Source: Bacteroides ovatus (GTDB taxonomy: Bacteria; Bacteroidota; Bacteroidia; Bacteroidales; Bacteroidaceae). Taken from it: a DNA stretch of 64,000 bases. The stretch's first letter is position 1. Each line of letters starts with the position of its first letter. This document shows positions 28,283 to 37,121 of the stretch, piece after piece. The stretch is from the NCBI RefSeq assembly GCF_001314995.1, contig NZ_CP012938.1:124001-188000 (forward strand), given 5' to 3'. The notes under the pieces were generated by a model that worked only from the letters and a program-made list of their open reading frames with translations, was not told the origin of the DNA and searched no databases. Both the position numbers and the translations under genes were made by a program.

Positions 28283-28918
28283 ATGAGAAAAGTACAACTA
28301 TTGTTAGTTTGTTTAATGCTTTCGGTGGCTGCTTTTGCTGCTGACAAAGTGATTAAATTGCCGAAGCCTAATTTAAACCGTACCGGTGCGGTGATGAAGG
28401 CATTGTCTGAACGACATTCAACTCGCGAGTATGCTTCTAAATCATTGAGTCTGTCGGATCTGTCTGATTTGTTATGGGCTGCTAATGGGATAAACCGTAA
28501 GGAATCCGGAATGAGAACAGCTCCGTCGGCGTTGAATAAGCAGGATGTGGATGTATATGTAGTATTACCTGAAGGAAGTTATCTGTATGATGCTAAAAAT
28601 CATCAGTTGACTCTGGTTGCTGAAGGAGATCATCGTGGAGCAGTAGCCGGTGGACAGGCATTTGTGAAAACAGCTCCGGTGTCCTTGGTGTTAATCAGTG
28701 ATCTTTCCAGATTTGGAGATGCGAAGAGTGCACGCAGCCAGTTGATGGGGGCTATGGATTCCGGCATCGTTTCTCAAAATATTTCAATATTCTGTTCCGC
28801 TGCTAACATAGCAACAGTGCCACGCGCTTCGATGGACAATGAACAATTGAAGAAAGTTTTGAAATTGAAAGATAGCCAAATGCCAATGATGAATCATCCT
28901 GTGGGATACTTCAAATAA
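28283..28918 (+). CDS. Exported nitroreductase-family (SagB/ThcOx-like) flavoprotein
   Basis: This 211-residue protein has a signal peptide of about 20 residues (VQLLLVCLMLSVAAFAA). Afterwards come the nitroreductase-fold signatures LSERHSTREYASKSLSL (FMN phosphate contact), LSDLLWAANGINR and SAANIATVPRASMD. It would bind FMN and use NAD(P)H or another donor. The predicted export to the periplasm is unusual for a flavin oxidoreductase but is common among Bacteroides members of this family. It is monocistronic, between two terminators. Confidence 0.85.
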   Translation: MRKVQLLLVCLMLSVAAFAADKVIKLPKPNLNRTGAVMKALSERHSTREYASKSLSLSDLSDLLWAANGINRKESGMRTAPSALNKQDVDVYVVLPEGSYLYDAKNHQLTLVAEGDHRGAVAGGQAFVKTAPVSLVLISDLSRFGDAKSARSQLMGAMDSGIVSQNISIFCSAANIATVPRASMDNEQLKKVLKLKDSQMPMMNHPVGYFK

Positions 28919-28935
28919 GGATTGGCAAGATATAC

Positions 28936-28976
28936 AAAAGAGTGACGGTATCCCGCAAGGATACCGTCACTCTTTT
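28936..28976. terminator. Bidirectional intrinsic terminator
   Basis: An 18-bp perfect stem, 28936-28953 with 28959-28976, has a five-base loop (CGCAA), an A-run on the left and a T-run on the right. It serves the convergent nitroreductase and thioredoxin genes. Confidence 0.85.
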
Positions 28977-29030
28977 CCTATTATAGCGTTACTATCCCGA
29001 CCGGATAGCGTCACTATATTTTCTTCTTTA
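28943..29030. repeat. 22-base-period degenerate tandem array
   Basis: Units start at 28943, 28965, 28987 and 29009. Units 2, 3 and 4 begin CGTCACT, CGTTACT and CGTCACT. Units 1 and 3 share TATCCCG at positions 7-13 and GGATA at 17-21. Units 2 and 3 also share ATAG at the end. Part of unit 1 and unit 2 forms the terminator stem at 28936-28976. The array stops at the end of the thioredoxin gene (stop at 29028). Confidence 0.6.
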
Positions 29031-29492
29031 CTTCAAGAGAAATTCATCAATCGCTTTTTTGTAAGTTGCCTTGTCAGCAGCTCCACGGAAAAGCTGTGGA
29101 TCTCCTTTCATGGGAATGAATACAAACAATGGAATACTTGTTGCATTAAATAAAGCTGCCAGTTCTTTTTGTTTATCTACATTGACTTTGTAGATGACAA
29201 TTTTTCCGGCATATTCCTTTGCCAATTCTTTCATGATAGGAGCTGTTTGGCGACATGGTCCGCACCAATCTGCATATAAGTCGATGATGGCGGGCTTATT
29301 ACCTTTATAATTCCACTCCTTTGATTTCTCATAATCGAAGACGTCTTTCAGAAACATATCTTTGTCCATTACGACGACTTCACCGTTACCTGTTACCTCT
29401 TTTTTACCTTGATTAGTTTCCCTACTGTCATTGAATGCGTATACAATTACACTTGCCATGACGAGGGCTACCATTACTAATACTTTCTTCAT
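29028..29492 (-). CDS. Exported thioredoxin-like protein
   Basis: This 154-residue protein has a signal peptide (about 1-20, VLVMVALVMASVIVYA), then a thioredoxin fold with the redox motif in DLYADWCGPCRQTAP and the cis-proline loop TSIPLFVF. It would act as a periplasmic disulfide reductase or redox partner. It follows the cytoplasmic thioredoxin gene by 17 bases, so the two are co-transcribed and form a cytoplasmic/periplasmic pair. Its electron supply across the membrane is not encoded here. Confidence 0.9.
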   Translation of the reverse strand: MKKVLVMVALVMASVIVYAFNDSRETNQGKKEVTGNGEVVVMDKDMFLKDVFDYEKSKEWNYKGNKPAIIDLYADWCGPCRQTAPIMKELAKEYAGKIVIYKVNVDKQKELAALFNATSIPLFVFIPMKGDPQLFRGAADKATYKKAIDEFLLK

Positions 29493-29509
29493 TCGTTATT
29501 ATTATCTTT

Positions 29510-29809
29510 TTATGTATAATGCTTCTCGATAACCCCTTGCAGTTCGCTACTATGGATTATGCCGGAATGTCTCCAGACAGCCTCTCCATTCTTGAACAGT
29601 ATAAAGGTCGGTACAGCTTGTATGCGATATTTAGTAGCCAGGTCTTCATGCTGGTCAACGTCTATCTTTGCAATACGTGCTTTATCTCCCACAATAAGTT
29701 TTAGTTCTTCTAAAACCGGTTTCATTGCTTTGCAAGGTCCACACCATCCTGCAAAGAAATCAACTAAAACGGGCACTGGTGACTGTATTAAATCTTCAAA
29801 TTTTTCCAT
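29510..29809 (-). CDS. trxA: Thioredoxin
   Basis: This 99-residue protein is a compact cytoplasmic thioredoxin without signal peptide. It has the active site FFAGWCGPCKAMKPVLEEL, the buried KIDVDQHEDLATKYRIQ segment and cis-proline AVPTFILF. It reduces protein disulfides using thioredoxin reductase. A -7 box TATATTTG on the minus strand at 29853-29860 gives a leader of about 35 bases. It is first in a two-gene operon with the exported homologue. Bacteroides carry several trx genes, so the trxA label is by family. Confidence 0.9.
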   Translation of the reverse strand: MEKFEDLIQSPVPVLVDFFAGWCGPCKAMKPVLEELKLIVGDKARIAKIDVDQHEDLATKYRIQAVPTFILFKNGEAVWRHSGIIHSSELQGVIEKHYT

Positions 29810-29977
29810 AATCTTTTCTTTCTTAGAGTTAAAAAGCAGTCTTTGAAGACCGCAAATATAATTTCTATTTTATTATATAACGAGAAAAAGCTGATTTTGT
29901 TCATGAAATAGTAATCATAGAGTCATCATCTTGTAATGTGAAAGAGGGAATTTTGCGTATCTAAAAATAATGGAACT

Positions 29978-31105
29978 ATGAAATTTTTATTTATTGTTCA
30001 AGGTGAGGGGAGAGGGCATTTTACACAGGCAATCACTCTCGAAGAAATGTTATTGCGCAATGGGCATGAAGTAGTGGAAGTCTTAGTCGGGAAAAGCTCG
30101 ACACGTACTTTGCCGGGATTTTTCAATCGGAGTATTCATGCACCGGTGAAGCGATTCATTAGTCCGAACTTTCTGCCTACGGCAGATAATAAACGGGCGA
30201 ACCTGACGAAAAGCTTTGCATACAATTTATTAAGATTACCGGAGTATCTTCGTAGCATGTATTATATAAATCAGCGGATCAGGGAGACAGGGGCGGAAGT
30301 TGTCATCAACTTCTACGAGCTTTTAACCGGACTTACCTATGCACTCTTCCGTCCCTCCGTTCCGTATATTTGTGTTGGGCATCAGTATCTGTTTTTACAT
30401 CGTGATTTCGAGTTTCCGGATAAAAATTCGTGCCAGTTATGGATGCTGCGTTTCTTTACCCGGATGACCGCTCTAAGATCTTCGAAGAAACTGGCTTTGT
30501 CTTTCCTGGAAATGGAACAGGATGATATGAATCAAATAGTGACCGTTCCTCCATTGATTCGTCAGGAAGTGACCGCTATCCGTCCGGAAAAGGGTGATTA
30601 TATTCATGGATATATGGTTAATTCCGGGTTTGCTGATAGCGTGGAGAGTTTTCATGCGAAACATCCGGAAGTTCCTTTAACTTTTTTCTGGGATAGATCG
30701 GATGCTGAAGAGGTGACACGGATTGACGAAACATTGAGTTTCCATCAAATAGATGATGTGAAGTTTCTTAATGCTATGGCGGGTTGTAAGGCTTATGCCA
30801 GTACGGCAGGCTTCGAGTCTATTTGCGAAGCAATGTATCTTGGAAAACCTGTATTAATGGTTCCAGCACATATTGAACAAGACTGCAATGCCTATGATGC
30901 AATGAAAGCGGGGGCAGGAATAATCAGTGATTCCTTTGATTTGCAGCCGTTGCTTCGTTTTGCAGGAGAATATACTCCGAACCGTCATTTCGTTTATTGG
31001 GTTCGTAGCTGTGAACGTCGGATGATCCGTGAACTGGAGAAACTGGCAGCTTCACATTCAGAAATAACTTCAATACCAACATTCACTAATTATTTACCAA
31101 TATGA
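29978..31105 (+). CDS. Glycosyltransferase-like protein (GT-B, UDP-glycosyltransferase type)
   Basis: This 375-residue protein begins MKFLFIVQGEGRGHFTQAIT, the glycine/histidine-rich N-terminal motif of GT1/GT28-type GT-B enzymes. Its C-terminal half has ACKAYASTAGFESICEAMY-type sequence (STAGFESICEAMYLGKPVLMVP), the nucleotide-sugar binding loop with conserved glutamate. No signal peptide is present. Donor and acceptor are unknown; lipid or envelope glycosylation is possible. Its TGA overlaps the start of the next small gene in ATGA. Confidence 0.85.
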   Translation: MKFLFIVQGEGRGHFTQAITLEEMLLRNGHEVVEVLVGKSSTRTLPGFFNRSIHAPVKRFISPNFLPTADNKRANLTKSFAYNLLRLPEYLRSMYYINQRIRETGAEVVINFYELLTGLTYALFRPSVPYICVGHQYLFLHRDFEFPDKNSCQLWMLRFFTRMTALRSSKKLALSFLEMEQDDMNQIVTVPPLIRQEVTAIRPEKGDYIHGYMVNSGFADSVESFHAKHPEVPLTFFWDRSDAEEVTRIDETLSFHQIDDVKFLNAMAGCKAYASTAGFESICEAMYLGKPVLMVPAHIEQDCNAYDAMKAGAGIISDSFDLQPLLRFAGEYTPNRHFVYWVRSCERRMIRELEKLAASHSEITSIPTFTNYLPI

Positions 31106-31284
31106 AACTAAACAGAACGGATTATGTGCTTGAACGCGCATCAGATGGTGGCTACTATGCCTGGTTGACTGTAAATATGCAATGTAATGCTTATGGGGAA
31201 TCTCCTGAAGAAGCAGTTCAGAATTTACAGAATATAATGAATGAGATGATTGACGAGATGTATATGGTGGAAGAGTTTATATAA
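31102..31284 (+). CDS. HicB-like small protein
   Basis: This 60-residue protein overlaps the glycosyltransferase stop by four bases (ATGA), strongly suggesting a coupled real gene. The sequence YVLERASDGGYYAWLTVNMQ followed by GESPEEAVQNLQNIMNEM resembles the partial RNase H-like fold of HicB antitoxins and their stand-alone relatives. No HicA toxin is adjacent and there is no C-terminal DNA-binding segment, so it is probably not part of a toxin-antitoxin pair. Function unknown. Confidence 0.7.
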   Translation: MKLNRTDYVLERASDGGYYAWLTVNMQCNAYGESPEEAVQNLQNIMNEMIDEMYMVEEFI

Positions 31285-31294
31285 ATTGAAAATA

Positions 31295-31360
31295 GAGAAT
31301 TAAAAATTGAGAAATATAATGCCAGATGGCATAACTTTTATTTCTCAATTTTTAATTCTC
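31295..31360. terminator. Large bidirectional hairpin between convergent genes
   Basis: Two 22-base arms, 31295-31316 and 31339-31360, are perfectly complementary (GAGAATTAAAAATTGAGAAA against TTTCTCAATTTTTAATTCTC). They are separated by a 22-base loop which itself holds a small stem, ATGCCA/TGGCAT. It lies between a plus-strand and a minus-strand gene and probably terminates both. Confidence 0.7.
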
Positions 31361-31370
31361 AACTCTCAAT

Positions 31371-33527
31371 TTACTCAATGCTAAGTTCGTCGATGATATG
31401 AGAGGCTCCTGCGTATTTATCGATGATAAACAAGGTATAGCGGATGTCAACACAAGCGGCTCGCTGCGATGAAGGACGGAAAGCAATGTCTCCTGTTAAG
31501 CCTTCAAAGTTGCGGTCGAAAGCAGTTCCAACCAGCTGACCTTTGCTGTTAAATACTGGGCTGCCGGAGTTTCCTCCTGTATTATCGGTGTTTACGATAA
31601 AGCAGACAGGCATTTCACCGTTTTTGCCATAACGTCCATAATCCTGGGATTTATATAACTCTTTTAGCTTTTGAGGCACTACGAATTCCCAGTTTCCCTG
31701 ATCTTCTTTTTCCATCACACCTTTGAGGGTGGTATGAGCATCATATACCACACCGTCAGCCGGTTCATAAGAAAGCACCTGGCCGTATGTCAATCGTAAA
31801 GTAGAGTTCGCATCCGGATAAATCGGCGTTCCTTTTTCCTGTCTCATGTCCATCATGCCTTTCACCCATACTTTATGAGCTGCGTCATAGTTCTGATTGG
31901 CTTCTTTCATGGCAATGGCTGTTTTCAGAATTCCGTCGGTAACAGAATATTTGAATAATACCATCCAGTCATATCCTATTTTATACAAACTTGGTTTCTT
32001 GATAAACTTCTCAAAGTTTTTAGGATTGCCGAAAATGGACTGTTCGAAACAGGCATCAACGAAGGCGTCAATACTTCCCTTGAAACGAGAATTGATGATT
32101 TCGAAGATGTTGATTCGTTGTTCTGCAGGAATGTAGTTGGCATAAGTCTTCAGCATTTCTTTCGCTACCATCCGTTCCACGTCGGGGAAAGGGACAGAAG
32201 CAAAATACTTATCACCTTCTTTCTTCAGTTTTAGTTTTGCTTCTTTTATCTGTTCTTTATCTTTCGATTTCAGAGCGGTAACCAATTCTGTCGTGGAAGG
32301 GATACGCATAAAATCAAGGGCGGTGACCAATGCTTCATTGATAGCCTGCTGATGATATAGCGCATCGCGTCGGTGAGATACAATAGAGCGAATCTCATCA
32401 AAGGCTTTCTGATACGAATCATCTCCCTTTTCACGGCCGCGGGCTAATAGTTCTTCTTGCTGTGCACGTTTGGTATCCAGTACATTGAGGCGTATCAGTC
32501 CTTCATTCATGCCGATTGCATTTTTCCAATAATTGGCCGAAGAAGCATATTTGCTTGCATAATGAATACGCACTGCCGGATCTTTCAGCATTTGCTCCAT
32601 AAGTACTTTCTGACGGGCTCCGCGTACATGCTGGCGCATGAAATTGGTCGTTTGCATCCGTTCTTCCACTTCGTCGGCAATCATATACCGCCAGTTACGT
32701 CCGGGGAATCCCATGACAAAGGTGAAATCTCCTTCCTGAACTCCGGCGAGGCTGATCTTCAGATGTTTTTTCACTTGCAGAGGAACGTTGTCTTTAGAAT
32801 ATTCTGCCGGTTTTCCATTCTTGTCCGCGTAAATACGGAAGAGAGAAAAGTCGCCTGTGTGACGAGGCCACATCCAGTTGTCGGTATCAGCTCCGAATTT
32901 ACCGATGGAAGAAGGAGGAGCCCCTACCATACGAATATCACTGTATACTGTTTTGATGAACAGATAATATTTGTTTCCTCCATAAAAAGCCTTGAGCTCC
33001 AACTTTGTTGCAGGAGTTATTTCTATATTCTCGGCTTTGGCAAAACGTTCTGCTACGTTGCCAAGATAACTTGGAGATAGATAATTAACACCATCCGGGT
33101 CCGGATCTTTTTTCAGTTGTTCGTTGACGTAATCCGTCACATCGAGAATCCGGTCGATAAAAGTGACGGTTAATCCCGGAGTAGGGAGTTCCGCATCACG
33201 GTTCATAGCCCAGAAACCATCTGTCAGATAGTCATGTTCTACATTACTATGTTGCTGGATAGCTCCATAACCACAGTGATGGTTAGTCAGTACCAGTCCT
33301 TCGGAAGAGATAACTTCTCCCGTACATCCTCCTCCGAAGTGTACAACAGCGTCTTTTAGAGAAAGACCATTTGCGTTGTATACTTCCTCTATCGGAATTT
33401 CGAGGCCAAGTTCGCGCATGGAAACTGCGTTCTGGGTTTTCAGATCGGTTAGCATCCACATGCCTTCGTCGGCGTGGATGCTAAGAGTGGCCAGTGAAAA
33501 TAGGACAAATAGGATTTGTTTTCTCAT
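31371..33527 (-). CDS. S46-family dipeptidyl-peptidase, DPP11-like (predicted Asp/Glu specificity)
   Basis: This 718-residue protein has a signal peptide (about 1-18) and mature start DEGMWMLTDL. It has a chymotrypsin-fold catalytic domain with His in [13 protein letters not shown] and Ser654 in GGNSGSPVF, interrupted by an all-helical domain as in all S46 enzymes. At S+18 (residue 672, AFDRNFE) it has arginine. In the characterised Porphyromonas enzymes, Arg673 defines DPP11, which releases dipeptides with acidic P1 residues. It is directly adjacent (0 bases) to its paralogue upstream, so they are co-transcribed. It would act in the periplasm on imported oligopeptides. Confidence 0.92.
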   Translation of the reverse strand: MRKQILFVLFSLATLSIHADEGMWMLTDLKTQNAVSMRELGLEIPIEEVYNANGLSLKDAVVHFGGGCTGEVISSEGLVLTNHHCGYGAIQQHSNVEHDYLTDGFWAMNRDAELPTPGLTVTFIDRILDVTDYVNEQLKKDPDPDGVNYLSPSYLGNVAERFAKAENIEITPATKLELKAFYGGNKYYLFIKTVYSDIRMVGAPPSSIGKFGADTDNWMWPRHTGDFSLFRIYADKNGKPAEYSKDNVPLQVKKHLKISLAGVQEGDFTFVMGFPGRNWRYMIADEVEERMQTTNFMRQHVRGARQKVLMEQMLKDPAVRIHYASKYASSANYWKNAIGMNEGLIRLNVLDTKRAQQEELLARGREKGDDSYQKAFDEIRSIVSHRRDALYHQQAINEALVTALDFMRIPSTTELVTALKSKDKEQIKEAKLKLKKEGDKYFASVPFPDVERMVAKEMLKTYANYIPAEQRINIFEIINSRFKGSIDAFVDACFEQSIFGNPKNFEKFIKKPSLYKIGYDWMVLFKYSVTDGILKTAIAMKEANQNYDAAHKVWVKGMMDMRQEKGTPIYPDANSTLRLTYGQVLSYEPADGVVYDAHTTLKGVMEKEDQGNWEFVVPQKLKELYKSQDYGRYGKNGEMPVCFIVNTDNTGGNSGSPVFNSKGQLVGTAFDRNFEGLTGDIAFRPSSQRAACVDIRYTLFIIDKYAGASHIIDELSIE

Positions 33528-35687
33528 TTATTCTACGATTGTCATTTCATTGATTAGGTGTCCGCAGTTTCCTAACTTTTCCAGAATGAACAGGACATAA
33601 CGGATATCCAGGTTAATACAACGTTGTAGGTTGTTGTCGAAATTGATGTCACCGCTTAATGATTCCCAGTTGCCATCAAAAGCACAACCGATCAGTTCTC
33701 CGTTTTCATTCAATACCGGGCTGCCGGAGTTACCACCGGTGATGTCGTTGGTCGACAGGAAGCAGACAGGCATATCACCATTTGGCAAAGCATAACGGCC
33801 ATAATCTTTCTTTTCAATCAGTTCTTTCAGTTTGGCAGGTACAACGAATTCACGGTCTTCCGGATTTTCTTTTTCAAGAATACCTTTAGTGGTCGTATAG
33901 TAGTTGTAGTGTACGCCGTCTTTCGGATCATAAGGTTTCACGTTACCATAGGTCAGACGAATGGTGAAGTTTGCATCCGGATAAGAAGGTACAGGCAACT
34001 TCATTTCACCTAGACCACGGATATAAGTTTTGTGCAGCAAAGCTAGTTCCCGATCCATATCCTTGAGTTGGGAAGCCAGTGTATCCATTAAGTCGTATTT
34101 AGACTGGCAGTATTGCAGTGCCAGATCATTGTCAATCGCTTTCACTGAAGGCTTCTTTGTAAACTTCTCGAAGTTTGCCCGGTTGGCAAAAATAGAGTTG
34201 TCATACATATCATCAACGAATTTGTTATAATCGCCTTTATATTTCTGCTCAATAACCTTATAAATAGAAGGACGTTGGTTTGCCGGAATCATTTCAGCAT
34301 ATAAGGGGAACAAGGCTTTCGCTACCTTGCGGTCTACTTCATGATCGTAATCTTTGTTATGGATGCTTTCGTAAGTGCTTTCCAAGGCTTTCATGCGTGC
34401 TTCGATTACAGAATCGTTTTTCTCAAGCAATGCTTCGCGTGTTTTAGTCAACATCACATTGCCAAATTCGATAGCTCCGAAGAAAGTCTCTCTCAAACAG
34501 GTGTACTGATAGTTGAGAGGAGTTGTCTTAGCTACCAGGTCATCAATGTTCTTCACTACCGCTGCATATTCAGCATTGTTTTGTGCTTTTGCAAACTCTG
34601 CGAATTTGGCTTCTTGTGCAGCTTTTGTTCCCAATACATCATTATCGATGATGGCCTTATTCATGCCGATGGAGTTTTTCCAATAGTTGCTGGAACCCGC
34701 ATACTTGTTAGCATATTGAATACGGATTTTGTCACTGGCATTCATTACCTCTTTCAGGACAGCCAAACGTGCACCACGAATACGGATACGTGGATCGTTT
34801 TCCGATTCCATACATTCTTTTACTTCTGATACGGTCAGGTAGCGGCTCGTACTTCCGGGGAATCCCATAATCATTGCATAATCTCCTTCTTTCAATCCTT
34901 TGATAGAGATAGACAAATGTTTCTTGGTTTTCAGTGGGACGTTACTCTCGCTGTATTCTGCAGGTTCACCATTTGCATCTGCATAAATACGGAACATGGA
35001 AAAGTCACCGGTATGACGCGGCCACATCCAGTTGTCTGTTTCACCACCAAACTTACCGATAGAAGAGGGTGGAGCGGCTACCATACGTACATCCGGATAT
35101 ATTTTCTTATAGAAAAGATAGAATTTATTTCCGGCATAGAACGGAAGAGCTTGCGGAACAATTCCCTTTTTGTCTGCCAGGTCACTTTTAAAATAAAGAT
35201 CATGAGCCAGCTTTTGAAGGAATATATTGCTGAATGATTCGGATTCGGTGATTTCTTTCGCCGCGATCTTGGCATTGACAATATCCGTAATATCTTCGAT
35301 ACGTTCGATAAATGTGAATTGCAATCCCGGAGTAGGGAGTTCTTTGTCTTTGGAAGTAGCCCAGAAACCATCAGTCAGATAATCGTGCTCAACACTACTA
35401 TGTTGCTGGATGGAGGCGTAGCCACAATGGTGATTGGTCAGAATCAAACCTTCGGGTGAGATAATTTCTCCGGTACATCCGCCTCCGAATATACCTACGG
35501 CATCTTTAAGAGAAATTCCATTCGGATTATATAGGTCCTGTGCTTCCAGTTTTAATCCTTGTTTTTTCATCATGTCTATGGAGTGTTGCTGTTGCATCAG
35601 TTGCAATAGCCACATACCCTCATCCGCTTTAACGGAACATACAAAAAGCGCAGCCAGCGCTAATAGATAAAGTCTTAGTCTGTTCAT
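33528..35687 (-). CDS. S46-family dipeptidyl-peptidase, DPP7-like (predicted hydrophobic specificity)
   Basis: This 719-residue protein has a signal peptide (about 1-21, [16 protein letters not shown]) and mature start [10 protein letters not shown]. Catalytic His is in [13 protein letters not shown] and Ser654 in GGNSGSPVL. At S+18 (residue 672, AFDGNWE) it has glycine, the residue found in DPP7, which prefers hydrophobic P1 residues. It is similar along its full length to the next gene and clearly a tandem duplicate. Together the two would strip dipeptides with hydrophobic or acidic second residues from peptides. It is first in the two-gene operon. Confidence 0.92.
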   Translation of the reverse strand: MNRLRLYLLALAALFVCSVKADEGMWLLQLMQQQHSIDMMKKQGLKLEAQDLYNPNGISLKDAVGIFGGGCTGEIISPEGLILTNHHCGYASIQQHSSVEHDYLTDGFWATSKDKELPTPGLQFTFIERIEDITDIVNAKIAAKEITESESFSNIFLQKLAHDLYFKSDLADKKGIVPQALPFYAGNKFYLFYKKIYPDVRMVAAPPSSIGKFGGETDNWMWPRHTGDFSMFRIYADANGEPAEYSESNVPLKTKKHLSISIKGLKEGDYAMIMGFPGSTSRYLTVSEVKECMESENDPRIRIRGARLAVLKEVMNASDKIRIQYANKYAGSSNYWKNSIGMNKAIIDNDVLGTKAAQEAKFAEFAKAQNNAEYAAVVKNIDDLVAKTTPLNYQYTCLRETFFGAIEFGNVMLTKTREALLEKNDSVIEARMKALESTYESIHNKDYDHEVDRKVAKALFPLYAEMIPANQRPSIYKVIEQKYKGDYNKFVDDMYDNSIFANRANFEKFTKKPSVKAIDNDLALQYCQSKYDLMDTLASQLKDMDRELALLHKTYIRGLGEMKLPVPSYPDANFTIRLTYGNVKPYDPKDGVHYNYYTTTKGILEKENPEDREFVVPAKLKELIEKKDYGRYALPNGDMPVCFLSTNDITGGNSGSPVLNENGELIGCAFDGNWESLSGDINFDNNLQRCINLDIRYVLFILEKLGNCGHLINEMTIVE

Positions 35688-35719
35688 TATTTAATGATAA
35701 AATTAAAATATATGATTGG

Positions 35720-36964
35720 TTAGTATTCAATTTTCAAATCTCCGTTCTTCAGTGCTTCCATGATATTAGCAGGCGGACGTTGATTCATCAGTTCGTTTTT
35801 CATAAAGTCCATATAAGGAGCTACATGCTTAAAGAACTGGTAATAGCCTTTGCATAAGTAATTCAATCCCGGTTCGCCTTCTGCCGTTTGGCTGAAACGA
35901 TTTTTCGGGCATTCTCCGTTGCAGGCAAACAGGAACTCACATTCCTTGCATTGAGTAGGGAGAGACTGATATTTCATGTTCCCGAAATTGTGCTGACGCT
36001 CGCTATGCATCATTTCCACCAGAGTTTTACTATAAATGTTACCTAATTTATATTCGGGAAATACAAAATGGTCGCACGAATAAACATCTCCGTTGAATTC
36101 CATCACACCGGCATGACCGCAGGTCTTTGCCATTGTGCATATACCAGGCTGTTCGCCCATCCAGTTCGCCAGAGTCGAATCGAATATTTGTACATAGTAC
36201 TTGCCTACATCTTCTTTCACCCATTCGTCGAAAAGAGCACAAAGGAAGTTGCCCCATTGCTCCGGAGTGATCGAAAAATCGGCAAGAGTTCCGGCTTTAT
36301 TTTCTGCAAGAGAAGCGAGGTGACGACCGTCCTCATGTGAGAGAATACGTTCAACGATAGGAGCGAACTGGATATACTGACAACCGATTTCTTTGAAGAA
36401 ACGATAAAAGTCTAGTGGATAGTCGGCATTGAAGTCATTAATAACTGCCATCGCATTCCATTCCACCCCATGTTTTTTCAAAAGATTGATGCCTTGCATC
36501 ACTTTCACAAAAGAGGGTTTTCCCATTTTATTTTTGCGATACTCGTCATGAAACTCCTGGGGACCATCGATAGAGACTCCTACCAGCCAATTATTTTCAC
36601 GGAAGAACTCGCACCATTCGTCGGTGAGCATGGTTCCGTTGGTTTGGATGCAGTTGTCGATCGTTCGTCCGCGGGCATACTTTTTTTGTAGTTCCATCGC
36701 CTTTTTATAGAAGGAGAGCGGTCGCATCAGCGTTTCTCCTCCGTGCCAGGTGAAAAGCACCTGCGGCATGGTTTGTGAGTTAATGTACTCGTCGATAAAC
36801 TTTTCCAGAAGTTCATCGCTCATTACGTGTTTCAGATTGTCTTTGTATAGGTTGGCCTTTTCCAAATAGTAGCAATAATCGCATGCTAGATTACATACGG
36901 CACCTACAGGCTTTACCATTACATAAAGCGGTTTGGCAAAAGGGGCAAATGTTGATGTTTTCAT
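35720..36964 (-). CDS. chuR: Anaerobic sulfatase-maturating radical SAM enzyme (anSME)
   Basis: The open frame extends to 37192, but the conserved protein starts at ATG 36964 (MKTSTFAPFAKPLYVMVKPV), giving 414 residues; upstream sequence is AT-rich filler. Radical SAM cluster cysteines are C24, C28 and C31 (CNLACDYC). A SPASM-type C-terminal domain with two auxiliary clusters is shown by CGHAGVMEFNGDVYSCDHF and CKECEFLFACNGECPKNRF. It oxidises a Cys or Ser in sulfatases to formylglycine, needed for host glycosaminoglycan and mucin desulfation. It is extremely similar to the B. thetaiotaomicron enzyme (chuR/anSMEbt) as I remember it. A -7-like TAATTTTG lies only 5 bases before the ATG. Confidence 0.93.
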   Translation of the reverse strand: MKTSTFAPFAKPLYVMVKPVGAVCNLACDYCYYLEKANLYKDNLKHVMSDELLEKFIDEYINSQTMPQVLFTWHGGETLMRPLSFYKKAMELQKKYARGRTIDNCIQTNGTMLTDEWCEFFRENNWLVGVSIDGPQEFHDEYRKNKMGKPSFVKVMQGINLLKKHGVEWNAMAVINDFNADYPLDFYRFFKEIGCQYIQFAPIVERILSHEDGRHLASLAENKAGTLADFSITPEQWGNFLCALFDEWVKEDVGKYYVQIFDSTLANWMGEQPGICTMAKTCGHAGVMEFNGDVYSCDHFVFPEYKLGNIYSKTLVEMMHSERQHNFGNMKYQSLPTQCKECEFLFACNGECPKNRFSQTAEGEPGLNYLCKGYYQFFKHVAPYMDFMKNELMNQRPPANIMEALKNGDLKIEY

Positions 36965-37121
36965 GACCGCAAAATTAGATAAACTAAATGAAAAAAATAG
37001 CCTTATACCTATGTTTATAAGGATTATTAAAGAAAAGAGTCTTACAAGATTTAAATATTGATAAAATGTTTCTTTGAATTCTGAATCAGTTGTACCTTTG
37101 TACCCAGAATTTAATGAATAG

